From Gnetum montanum (Eukaryota; Streptophyta; Gnetopsida; Gnetales; Gnetaceae), in assembly GCA_015680685.1 (NCBI GenBank), contig MNCI01006929.1, positions 427,976 to 491,975 on the forward strand: a DNA stretch of 64,000 bases, written 5' to 3'. Both the position numbers and the translations under genes were made by a program. Shown here one piece after another: positions 34,543 through 44,330 of this stretch (positions are counted from its first letter, which is position 1; each line of letters opens with the position of its first letter). The notes below the pieces were generated by a model. That model was not told the origin of the DNA, did no database searches, and saw only the letters and a list, made by a program, of their open reading frames with translations.

Positions 34543-34800
34543 CAGAGCAGTGTGACAACTTGCTTTCTGGGCTTTCCTCGGAAGACGGTATTGCGTCTGT
34601 GCTCCAGGAGCCACACTAAGAAGCCCGTAAACACAAAGAAACCGGCGGTGGTGCCCCACATTCCTGGAGTAAACGGTCTCATGAACGCCCACGCGTTGCC
34701 AGAGTCGTCCTGCTTTGCAGGTGCCACCATTATTAGACCTGACTCAAAATAAGGCTGCGTGAAGTCCACGTAGTTGCCCCGGTTGCTAGTAAAGACTCGA
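34543..34800 (-). pseudogene. GLR pore exon (end of S1, M1, pore loop, M2)
   Basis: Encodes NRGNYVDFTQPYFESGL (end of S1), then FMRPFTPGMW (start of M1), TAGFFVFTGFLVWLLEH (M1) and FRGKPRKQVVTLLW, ending at the donor CTCTG before GTGAGT. The upper boundary is uncertain: an acceptor-like TTTCGAG lies at about 34,793, giving an apparent intron of only about 57 bases, so an exon piece was probably deleted here. Confidence 0.8.
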
Positions 34801-34852
34801 AACATGGAAACCAGAAATAAGTCAAGTAACCAGGGATTCTGCAGTCAGTCAC

Positions 34853-35908
34853 CTTGTCGTAAACCATCTGGACGATTCCGTCGTAGCTGGGCGTGTGTTT
34901 GCCGTTGCCTTGGGGGACGAACTCATACGGCAACTTATACGGTAGAGGCTGCAGTACAGCATTGAAGACGTCAATGACGAACCCGCCTGTGATAGAAAAA
35001 TTAGCAGTCCCGCTCGACGGCGCATTCTCCGCAGTTATAAACTCACGGAACCCAAACTTCACCGGCACAGCAATCCTCATCTTCTTCCCCAACGTCGGCG
35101 GAACGCACCCGCGCGGCGTTAAATGCGACCTTCCCGGCCACAAAATCGCATCCAGACCTCCGCCATTACTGCCGGAATCCTTCCTTAAGCCTCCTTGAGA
35201 ATTCCAGAAGCTGTCACGCTGGTGCCCAGTACCCACAGTGTTGAGAATCTCGTACTCCGAATCCCCCAGCTCGCTGTCGTCGATCCGAACCCATCCGCTG
35301 ACGCCCCGGAAATTCGTTTTCGCGAGCCGGCGCCGGAGTTCGTTGCCGTACTGTAAAACCGGGACGTCACCGTCTCCAGAGAACCGGAATTTCCTGTCCG
35401 GCATCCGCGAGAGTGCTCGGGCGAGCATGGAAACGGCGTCGTAGGCGTAGCAGGCGAAAACGTTTAGCTCCGCTTTGTCCTTGGGGTTCTCGGCTTGGAA
35501 CCGTGCGGTCCACCGGCGGAAAAATTGCGGGTCCGGAGAAACGAAGGAGCGCGTGGCGAGGATCCCTTGCATGTTCTTGAGTTCCAACCGGTCGAGCTCG
35601 AGAGCGAAGCCGTGGGTGACGATCCAAGCGAAGTCGGCGACCATCATGTCTACAGCTTTGGCTTGGGAGAAGAACCGTAGTCCCAGCGTTGACATCATGT
35701 GAACGATGAAGACGCGCGTCTGCAAGGCCTAGAGTTTGTAGAGCTCTCCGTGGATGAAGTCGTCGCCGGCGGTCACCGGGATCACCCAGCGGTGCTCGAT
35801 ATCGGAGCCGACGGCTTGGAGGGCCTCGTTCAGGTTACTGAGCATGTCGTTGCCGTAGTCATTGTCGCTGTGGATTACGACCACGTTCCGCCACCCAAAG
35901 TACGAGAC
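34853..35908 (-). pseudogene. GLR exon 3, second part: amino-terminal domain end and S1
   Basis: Continues VSYFGWRNVVVIHSDNDYG. A nonsense TAG replaces one codon between YKL and ALQTRV (35,729-35,731). After that the frame is open for over 280 codons: the end of the amino-terminal domain (FSGDGDVPVLQYGN, FRGVSGWVRID), the linker, and S1 (LTPRGC, KKMRIAVPV, REF, GGFVIDVFNAVLQPLPYKLP, YEFVPQGNGK). It ends YDKV near a GTGACTGA donor. The stretch normally carrying a D-A-x-V-G-D motif is absent before the next exon. Confidence 0.85.
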
Positions 35909-36644
35909 TGTTGAGGCCAACTTTCACCCATGCTAGGCATGGGGCCTTCCTTAAACCATGCTTGAACCAATTTCACTTAAAATAAAAATATAAAATTTTA
36001 AAATTACAAAAAGAATATATTTCAAAATTAAAAATAATAAATAAAATAACGACGGACCGCGTGCCTTTTAAAAATAAAATAAACTAAACTTATAGTTGTT
36101 TTCCTTATGATTTAGGTGGCTGGGTGATGGTGATTAGGGTTAGGTTTCTTCTTCCATCTATTCGCCAACCGCTATAAAACAAGGACGAAGGAGGAGATTT
36201 GGGAGGACGGGGGTTCCAAGATTCTGTTCGCTGCGGTCTGCGCAGCCTTCCGTTTGCGCCTGTCGCTGCAACATCATCGTTCGCAGCAGCTGGTTTCTTC
36301 AGCTGCCGTCTGCGCAGCCATTGGTTCCTGTCCGCCTCTTGCCGCTACGCGCCGATCTGTTCGCCTGCCGTGCCATCGGTCCGTCTGCAGCCTCAACATC
36401 GGTCCGTCTGCAGCTGCAACATCGGTGGGTCTGTTCACCCGCGTCACCCTCTGTTTCTTTCCCTGCGTCGCCATCTGTTAGGCCACGCCCCTGTTGCCTT
36501 CTGTCCTGCCCGCAACACGCAGCGCCGACCTGTTTGCCCGCCACAGCGTCGACCTGTTCGCCTGCCGCAGCGCTGATTTGACCGCCTGCCGCCCGTGCGC
36601 CATCTGTTCTGTCCGCCACCCGCGCCGAGCCGCGCATCTATTCT

Positions 36645-36965
36645 GCCACTCCTGCCCTACTGCGTCACTGCCTGACGCCGCGTTGACGCCCGGTTGCTGA
36701 TTCTGCTGTTCCTGTCCTCCGTGCCGCCGCGCTGTTCTTCTGCCGCTGCCACCTCACTCTGCACTCCTGCTGCCACCTCATTCGCTGCTCCCGCTCCACG
36801 TCGCCGTTGCCTGCCGTGCTGGTCTCTTTGTCTGCGACGCTGATTCTGTGCTCCTGCGCTCACCGCATCTGCCACTCCTGCGCTACTGCGTCACTGCCTG
36901 ACGCCGCGTTGATGCCAGGTTGCTGATTCTGCTGTTCCTGTCCTCCGTGCCGCCGTGTTTTCTCC
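36645..36965. repeat. Direct repeat within T3, period about 226 bp
   Basis: A block of roughly 90 bp with TGCGTCACTGCCTGACGCCG, then GTTGCTGATTCTGC and CTGTCCTCCGTGCCGCCG, occurs from about 36,660 and again from about 36,886 with few differences. It is a different repeat from the 159-bp unit of T1 and T2. Confidence 0.8.
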
Positions 36966-37669
36966 TATGCCTGCTGCGTTGCTGTTCTGTATCTACTGCA
37001 TCACCGTGCTGTCTCTCCCACGTGGCTCGCCGCGCTGTCTCTGCTGCCACCACGCACCGCTGACTCCCGCGCTGCCTGCCACCGTGTTGTTTTCTCCACT
37101 TGCCGCTGCTGGTTTCCTCACCATCGCTGCTGGTTTCCCTTCTCTGCCCCGACCGCACCGCCGCCGCTGGTTTGCCTTCTCTGCCCCGACCGCACGCGAA
37201 ATAGCCACCTGTTACTGTCTCCTCCGCTGCCGCGTTGCGTGTGTTGTTGTTTCTGCTGTGCATCCCCTGCATTGCTGCACGTGGCCTCTGCGCTTGCCAC
37301 CACCCTCTGTGCTCCTGTCGCTGACGTTGTGCTGCCTTTGCCGCGTCACTGTTTCTTGCTTGCCGCACCTCGCTTGGCTGTGGCCGCCCCTCTGTCTGGC
37401 GCTGCTCCCGTTGCCTGCCGCGTCGCTTGCCTCCGCTTGCATCTCCAACAGCAGGACATATAAAATTTGGATATTTGAATTATTTATCATTTTGCAAATT
37501 GCCCAGATTATTTTAAGTTTCCAACATCAAATCTAAGCTTTTATTTGTTTTACTTTGTTTTAAATATTGTTATTAAAGTTCTGTCACATTGCCACATTGC
37601 CCTCTCTAGCTGAGACTATTCCCGGTTTCCGTACCTATATGGGAGGCGCCCTAGGCGATAGTCTCCTAA

Positions 37670-37670
37670 N
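37670..37670. other. Unknown base (n) with duplicated flank
   Basis: The single ambiguous base is followed by GGGAGGCGCCCTAGGCGAT, which also occurs about 30 bp before it. This looks like an assembly join in the end of T3; T1 and T2 have the segment once. Confidence 0.85.
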
Positions 37671-37716
37671 GGGAGGCGCCCTAGGCGATTCACAAAATTT
37701 ACGCATCAACAGAGAC

Positions 37717-37780
37717 TAGTTCCGCCAACACCTTTGCCTGCACCGCGTCACTGTGTGCAACCCCGAAAAAAAATGGGTAC
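37717..37780 (-). pseudogene. GLR exon 3, first part (cut by T3)
   Basis: Follows TTTGCAG. In the frame that fits the family it encodes YPFFFGVAHSDAVQAKVLAE. In the frame delivered by exon 2 it would reach a TAG within about 22 codons. It stops at the T3 insertion; with one GTCTC removed it reads on into 35,903 as AELVSYFGW. Confidence 0.85.
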
Positions 37781-37892
37781 CTGCAAATTGGTATTATAGC
37801 TCGGTTTACTTTGTAGTAATGAAAATTCAAATTTCTGCTTCTTGCTATACGAAATCCAAGAAGGACATGATTTTAAGTATTTCCGCTCTTAC

Positions 37893-38039
37893 CTGCGCGC
37901 CGAGAGCAGCGGTCGGTGGCGGAGTAAGTTATCATTGGGACCTGCGAGGCGTTGCGGAGCTCCGCCACAAAGCATGCCTCTTGCGAGGTCTGCTGTCCGA
38001 TTATGGCCACCACCTGTTCCTTCTGGATTAATCCCAGCG
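37893..38039 (-). pseudogene. GLR exon 2
   Basis: 147 bp between CTGTTCAG and GTAAGAG, in frame with exon 1. It encodes LGLIQKEQVVAIIGQQTSQE, the most typical stretch of the plant GLR amino-terminal domain, through MITYSATD. It leaves one base, and exon 3 needs two, so the spliced frame shifts. Confidence 0.85.
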
Positions 38040-38190
38040 CTGAACAGAAAGTGAGTTCGTTAATTCAAATCACGGTAGAAAGCTCAGGAATAAACTGTAA
38101 GCGCTGATACAATTTGGTGATGATATTGGATTCATGGGAGGATGGACCAAATGTGGGCACACAGAGACCCAATAGAATTGACTGTAATAC

Positions 38191-38443
38191 CTGCGATCCC
38201 GGCGTGCACGGTGTCTCCTGCAGAGTGATTGAAGTGGAGAGCGAGGCGAGTGGAGGGTCCGAGAAGGCCCTGGTTATTGACATCTTGCGCGGCCAGTTCC
38301 AGTGCCGATTGCGCCGTTCTGCCGTACCAGTCATCGTCCTTAATGACACCCACACGGATGGCGTTAATTGTGTTCTCGGCTTTTGCCACAGTTAACAGCA
38401 GCAGAAGCCAAATTCCAATACAAATGCTCTGCACTGTGGCCAT
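38191..38443 (-). pseudogene. GLR exon 1
   Basis: ATG at 38,441-38,443. The first 22 residues (MATVQSICIGIWLLLLLTVA then KA) are a signal peptide: hydrophobic core, then small residues at the likely cleavage site. The amino-terminal domain begins with IRVGVIKDDDWYGRTAQSAL. The exon ends in ATCGCAG before the donor GTATTA and leaves one base of a split Ala codon. Confidence 0.85.
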
Positions 38444-40220
38444 CGCAATGCAGAATCAGAATTGTCGCACAGTATCCGGCGAATTTGGCTTGGATTTTCA
38501 GATTTTGGTTTCTGTCTCTGGTTTCAACATTTTGGGCCAGATGCTTTTTATGTTTGAATATTTAATTGGTCGAAGACTTCGGAAAGGCCCGGTCAAAAAA
38601 TAATATGCCGCTCATTTCTCATCCTTTGAACGTAGGTAGCCTCGGCAACCGACCTTTCAAGCGTCTAAATAGTATTTTAACGTCCTCCCCATCTGCAAGA
38701 GGTTTTTCTCGGTATGTTAACTATGTTTCAATCTTCAATGACTTTTCCACGGCCCATTGCTTACTTGGACTGTCATCATATTCTATCAGGAACATGATTT
38801 AAAATTCTCAGAGCTGCAAAAATTGCTTTGCATAAGAGGACTACATGGTTTAATTGATTTTCATCTACAACCATGCTTCTGGTCGATTTCAGTCGATTTC
38901 AATTTGCGCGCTAAGGTTGTCGCCAATAAAATAATAATAATAAAGACTGTTCAATTCAAGGTTTCATTTGCCGTGCATTTCTTACATTTGCGAGTAAGTT
39001 TGAAACGTCCTAATTGGTATGCGTGTTAAGAGCTTCTTCCTTCATCTCCACGTACCTTTCTATTATAAATGTACAAGTTTTCCAAGCTAACTCAATAACT
39101 TCTTTGCTGCAAAGCAACAGCAAAGGATAATGCTGTGAGTTTTCCCCCTTGCCGTGCATATCTGTTACGAGGTGAAATATGCTGGTTTCGTTGAGAATAA
39201 GATTTTTGACGGAAATTTTCTTCCTTCTGCACTTGCTAAGAAAATAACACAGGACCTGAACATATTAGGAAGCCGGCACTGGCGCTGAACAATCTAGGAT
39301 AACGTGGTAGAAATTTTGTTAGTTATGGTTTGTCTGTTAGCTATATCAAACACCTTTCGTTCTAGAAGATCCTTCACTAATAATTTGTCGCGTTCTTTTC
39401 CGTGACCACGGCACACTGGTAATGTTTAACTTAAAGCCGTATCTATCTTTTTCTGGGTGTTGAAATTTTTAAAATAATTATAATATAAGTACATTTAATT
39501 AGAATTTTATAATATAGTATTGTTTACTGATCCAATTTATAAGTGACTTAAAAATATTTTGTTAAAGTTGTCTGGTCTAACACTGTATTATAAGGTTTAT
39601 TTTTGCAGTGAATCATATAAAATAACTTAATACAGGCAGAGTATGGCTACTTTGCTGTATATCTAGGGTCCGACAAAATCTGAAATTCTAGCCTTGCAGT
39701 ATAATATATAAAGGTTTGAAATCAAAAATCCTACTATTAAAATAACGTCCTTATTCTTATTCATCTATCCTCATTAATTTTTCAATTAGATTATATTTTA
39801 AAAAAAACAAAGATCAAATAAAATTGGAATGAATGGTTAGCATCATTGAATTGTTGGTTAAAATTACACTGCAGTAACTGTTTAGTTTTTAAAAAGGATC
39901 CTGAGTAATAATTGTTGGATTCTTGTTTTGAAGACACATAGCTACGGTCTTTATTTATTTTACTGTCACTTTAAATAATATTAGATGTATTTTCGAACGG
40001 GACAATTGGACTGAACAAGCGATTTCTATTCCATGTGGCCTTTTGGAATCAGGTCGTAACATGTCTTCCAAATACCCTACCCAGGCCATAACTTTCTCTT
40101 TCCACGATTGAGATTACCTCTGCGATATTGCAAGTGACAAATTTTACTGTGCTGTTATTGGAAGTTTTATTTAATCGGAAGCTGTATGTACATTAAGTAG
40201 TATGCGGTGTTTATCTTCTA
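38444..40220. other. GLR upstream region and intergenic DNA
   Basis: On the minus strand, 100-130 bp before the GLR start codon, GACCAATT (CCAAT-like) is followed by AAATATTCAAACATAAAAAG, a possible TATA region (about 38,545-38,575). This is weak. Beyond it I see no gene; 39,450-40,200 is AT-rich. Confidence 0.35.
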
Positions 40221-40410
40221 ATGTATATCTGGATGTATAACTTAATGGTTAAGATGTTTAGTTTACTTGTTATAAGTTATCAATTTGATTTAAGGGAAGG
40301 AGGAATTAAAATTGTAAACAATTTAACAATAAGTATAATAAGAAATATATTAAACATGATACTTCAAAAGAGTACAGAAGAATATAGCCAACATATATGA
40401 AGGGTGATTT

Positions 40411-40476
40411 AAAATCACTCGAAATCTATTATCTATAAATCCTTATCAAACAATAGGATAATCACTTGAGCTATGT
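40411..40476 (-). mobile_element. tRNA-derived SINE copy, minus strand
   Basis: An internal polymerase III promoter in decayed form: A-box-like TAGCTCAAGTGATTATCC (minus strand, about 40,457-40,476) and B-box-like AGATTTCGAGTGATTT (about 40,411-40,427). Confidence 0.5.
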
Positions 40477-40590
40477 CTCTAAGATATACAGACATCATGG
40501 GAAAATAAGTATTAAAACCAAGTTCATCCGATACAATCTAGTAAAAATATAAGAGAGGTTGTAGGGAAATGACTATAAGCACACCCCAAC

Positions 40591-40680
40591 AATGAGGTGT
40601 TAGCCTAGTGGTACGGATCTTGACTTTGTAACCCCAAGTTATAGGTTCAATTCTACTAGGTAGCACTAAGTTTTAAACCT
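40591..40680 (+). mobile_element. tRNA-derived SINE copy, plus strand
   Basis: A box TTAGCCTAGTGG (40,600-40,611) and B box GGTTCAATTCT (40,644-40,654) stand 32 bp apart, the spacing of a tRNA-type polymerase III promoter. The head begins CAATGAGGTG, shared with the copy at 41,012. It does not fold as a full tRNA. Confidence 0.7.
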
Positions 40681-40740
40681 TTAATAAATCTAGATATTAG
40701 GATATATTAGAAGAACTAAAAAAGAATATAATGATGCCTC

Positions 40741-40810
40741 AACTATTACTTGAAGTCACAACCTCTTACCTAATAAGAAAATGAGATAACCACTTGAGAT
40801 ATCATTGACA
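40741..40810 (-). mobile_element. tRNA-derived SINE copy, minus strand
   Basis: B-box-like GGTTGTGACTTCAAG (minus strand, about 40,749-40,763) and A-box-like TATCTCAAGTGGTTATC (about 40,785-40,801). Related to the copy at 40,411-40,476. Confidence 0.55.
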
Positions 40811-41009
40811 TTTAGCCTAAATATACATAAATACTTTTACTAGATTTCATCACATACTCAAATAGAAAGTAGCAAAAATTAATATAAAAATATTTTTTAA
40901 AAATCTAAAAGTGCAATAGCATAGATTAATAGAAAATATAAAAGATTTATGGGAATTGGTAGGAAGGGGTTTTGAAACCCAAATCTTGTTTTACTATTTA
41001 CTCCAAAAC

Positions 41010-41060
41010 AACAATGAGGTGTTAGCCTAATGATAAGGCTCTTGACTTAGAAGCATCCAC
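41010..41060 (+). mobile_element. tRNA-derived SINE head, plus strand
   Basis: CAATGAGGTGTTAGCCTAAT (from about 41,012) repeats the head and A box of the copy at 40,591. The B box is no longer recognisable. Confidence 0.55.
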
Positions 41061-41297
41061 ACCCCACCCCAATACATATAGTGAACCTTATACTTTAATA
41101 GATCTTAGGATAGAACATAAAGGTACTAATGTGTTATTTAATAGGCTATCAAGGATGAAATTCAAGCAACAACTAGCACTATAGTCTAGCAAAGAGAAAA
41201 CATATTGGATTTCTTGATGGGAAATCCAAACATCAACTCTAATAGGAGTTACTATTTTTAGGACCAACACAAGGGTGGTGATGGTATCAGCATTCAT

Positions 41298-41492
41298 GAC
41301 AATGATGAGGATGAGAACCCTCATGCCTCATTACTCATAGAACTCTTTCATCAGTTCATCATACAACCATGGAGCCCAATCCTTCAATACAATAATCTTA
41401 TGAAATTCACTAATCCAATTTTCATGCATGTTCTTCAAACAACATACCCTGTTGCTCCCACTTTCGTTGCTCTAGCTATCATTGTTCCACCT
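41298..41492 (+). pseudogene. Element E gag, N-terminal part (cut by element B)
   Basis: An open plus-strand frame from 41,298 (DNDEDENPHASLLIELF, ending LAIIVPP) runs to the left LTR of B and continues on the other side of B. The acidic start and the FMHVLQTT.PVAP segment fit the N-terminus of a gypsy gag. Upstream of it no LTR of E could be found. Confidence 0.5.
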
Positions 41493-42356
41493 TGGTGAGT
41501 GGTAAGGTACCCCTATGCCCAACCATACGAATCACTAAAGCATTACGTGCGATTCGATAGAATTCAATGGACATATAGTTATCTCGTACACTAGTTTCTC
41601 TAGGAAGTGAAACGACATTGAGAACATTTGTTGTCTTCCCAACTACACTTGTGAGGCTCAAGGATATTGTTCAAGTGTAATTGAGGTATATGAATTTTTG
41701 TCATTTTATATTTTATGGATGTAATTGCCTACAACAAGAATAAAGAGTAGAATAGATTAAAAGCTAAATTGTCTATTGCCTAACTAGCCTAACACAAGTA
41801 ACTATCCCACTTTCCTAAACACAACTTGAACACATATAGCATTGTTGGGCTACCAAACGTTAAGCGTTGTTGGCTTACCAAGTACTATATGAATGCTTGA
41901 AGTGGTAGTGCTTGTGTTCATTAATTGCTAGAAATAAATTGCTTAATTGAAATGCATTAAAGTAAAGAGAAAGAAAGTAAAATGCAATAAAGAAAATATT
42001 AAGCTATTCTTCGTGTTGCAAGGATTGTCAAAAGAGTTCTTTTTATTCATGTCACATTGTTGCACTCAGGTACATCAGTGCTTGAACAAAGAACCATATA
42101 CACTTTGGACACCTTTTGTGGGCACTCAGAAAATATTCTAACTCTAGGGAGAAGAAACAATAATGGCTTTGCTACCTTGCTTGAAAACTAAAAACTGACT
42201 AATGAAAAAATTACTAAAAATTGACTCAAAACTGGAGCCCAGGCGTGGTATTTATAGACTTGGAGAATATACCCCAATGTCAAATATTTGATGTCAAATC
42301 CAAGCTATGATGTTGCATACCCAACGTCATGGTTGACATCAAATGGTGATTCATCA
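41493..42356 (-). repeat. 3' LTR of element B
   Basis: 864 bp, left end TGGTGAGTGG (worn TGATGAGCGG), right end TTCATCA. Minus-strand TATA at about 42,250 (TCTATAAATACC). U3 has GACATCAAATATTTGACAT-like repeats. Confidence 0.9.
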
Positions 42357-42372
42357 TACCCCCATGATTGAA
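42357..42372 (-). promoter_or_regulatory. Polypurine tract of element B
   Basis: Minus strand AATCATGGGGGTA directly before the 3' LTR. The same sequence precedes the 3' LTR of element C. Confidence 0.8.
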
Positions 42373-44330
42373 TGAAAACTCGTCCTTGAGTGAAGAAGAG
42401 GAGGAACAAGTTTGTTACAACATAACATATTAGGTAGGTATGGGATTATTAACTGACATGACAAACTAACTCAAATGAAACAAACATATAGACTCTGAGT
42501 GTCCAAGTGTACAAAATTACAATTTTTACAACATTAGGTGTTCATGATAGGAGAAGTGAACACCCTAGATAACACTGACATCCAACGCCTCTTAGTAGCA
42601 GAAGAATGAGAGATAGAGAGAAGAGATCCAACAATCATGAATGGTCATCATTGTGTGGTACTACTGCATCATCCTTGGTGAAGATAGTCCTGCTTCTAGT
42701 CTATGCTTCCCACTACAATCACAATAGAATCATGAATTAGTATATAATGTGTAACACATAATTGTTAAATGCCTTGTCTCATCAGTGGTTACACTCAGCT
42801 AAGTTGTGATTGTGATTGATTGGTTACTTGAGTAATGTTAGAAAGAAGGCTGATAGATAGGATTAATTGAATTAAGTGATTTATTAAATTAAAAAAATTC
42901 AATACAAGTGAATATTTGAAGAGGGTATAAGAATTCACAACAATGAAAAGAAGAATTCATTGAAAAATGTTGTGAAGATGTGTACAATTGGATGTCATTG
43001 ATGGGTTAAACAAAAGGAATTTGATTGTAAGAGTCTCTAGGAGTAAAGAACTTAACTAACCCAACCAAAAGATATGCAAGTGGGTCCTCCCCAAATCAGG
43101 CATAGGCCTTTTATGCCCTTGCATAGCTTCAAACCAAAGATTCTATGGGCTTTTTGGATGATTAATGGTTATAGAAGTTAAATACCAAAACCCAAAAGAA
43201 ACTAAGTAAGAATTTCAACACATCAAACTAGGCACTGAGGTGGAACATGAAAAGCATAGATGGATGAGAGAGAGAGAGTGGAATGGAGTTCCTAATTACA
43301 ATCACATGAAGTCCCTTGTGGATTTTGTGGTTAAATGACTTGATAGGATCCATCCTTAGTCCAAACCAAAACCAATCACTTTTAGTGACTTCGCATCGAC
43401 ATTCTAAGACCAATTCATCCCCTCAGACACAAGAGTGCTCCCACAGAACAACCACCGTTCCAAATTAGAGAAGAAGTAGGAAGTGAGGAAGGGCCTTAGT
43501 TAGAGGAGACTTGTCCCATAACTAGTGCTTATAGCCCATTTATTTGGTCTAAGAGGTGTGCTTTGAATTCCCATTAATTTTTTTTTGAAATGGGAACCAC
43601 ACCATGCAAGGACTTATTCAACTTCCTTTTATTGGATGACATGGAATGATACTAAATTCATGAAAACACACAAGCACTCAGGTAAATAGAAAGACACAAA
43701 GAATACCAAATCTCCTTGAAGCCGCACCTTGGTCAAACCTTTGAATCCTTCCCAATTTCAAACACTACCAAAGTCATAAATTTATTAAATTTTTATTAAT
43801 GAAAAAGGAACCACATGTTTCCATGACAAGGAAAACCATAGAGTGTATGGATGGGTGGATGCTGTGGACTCACTACCTATTACATGAAAAAGAAACCATG
43901 TCCTAATTATCTATAACAAAATTCTAAGCCAGAAACTAGACACCAACAACAAATAACAAAAATAGTACATACCACCATCAATTACGCATTACCAATGTAC
44001 CTGGCACTTATTAACAAAAAGTTAGAAAATCATACCAAATAAAAGAAAATATAGAAGAAAGTGTAAACTATTCAAGAAATATCAAATGTACCAATGATTG
44101 TGTAAAAAAAAAATTAGAAAATATTAATAACATAAAAAATATGTAAAATAAAGAATGTATAAAATAAAAAGTTGTAAAATGAAAAATGTGTAAAACAAAA
44201 AATTTGAAAAACTGAGGAGCTGCTTGAATGGTTAGCATGGTTGGTCATCTCCCCCAGAACTAAGTTGAAAGCAGAAGGAGATCTAAAATATTGAGCATAG
44301 TTGTTCATCAAATGGGGTTCTTGTTGTGTT
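42373..44330 (-). other. 3' non-coding region of element B
   Basis: Aligns with 1-1,970 of element A and with 58,260-59,570 of element C. No ORF3 is present between the PPT and this region. No open frame of note. Confidence 0.75.

Larger units (their letters stand above)
35909..37711 (+). mobile_element. Solo LTR T3, inserted in GLR exon 3
   Basis: 1,803 bp. It starts TGTTGAGGCCAAC and ends CGCATCAACA. Perfect target duplication GAGAC at 35,904-35,908 and 37,712-37,716. TATA box GCTATAAAAC at 36,171. The termini match T1 and T2, but the middle (36,200-37,450) is GC- and CpG-rich and lacks the 159-bp unit. Its many overlapping long frames on both strands are a result of the GC content. Removing it and one GAGAC restores the GLR exon. 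Confidence 0.9.
31747..38443 (-). pseudogene. Glutamate receptor-like (GLR) channel pseudogene
   Basis: Plant GLRs are ligand-gated cation channels of the plasma membrane. All parts are visible in order on the minus strand: signal peptide and amino-terminal domain (exons 1-3), S1 ligand-binding half, M1/pore/M2, M3 with SYTASLTS, S2, M4 and a cytosolic tail. At least four lesions prevent expression of a full channel: a frame mismatch at the exon 2/3 junction, a TAG at 35,729-35,731, a 1-base and a 2-base deletion before M4, and LTRs T3 and T2 inserted in exon 3 and in M4. The exon sequence is otherwise well conserved and rich in CpG, which suggests recent loss. Tentatively clade-unassigned. 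Confidence 0.9.

Noticed and set aside
34893-35702. Plus-strand open frames across the GLR exons
   Set aside because: They are antisense shadows of the GC-rich GLR coding sequence; the minus strand gives a clear family match.
36199-37536. Many long overlapping frames on both strands (up to 193 codons), Cys/Leu/Pro/Arg-rich
   Set aside because: They lie inside the GC-rich part of solo LTR T3, overlap in several frames at once, have no domain, and change with the 226-bp repeat. GC content explains their length.
40591-40680. A true tRNA gene
   Set aside because: A and B boxes are present, but no cloverleaf with acceptor stem and anticodon arm can be formed, and related heads lie nearby. A SINE fits better.
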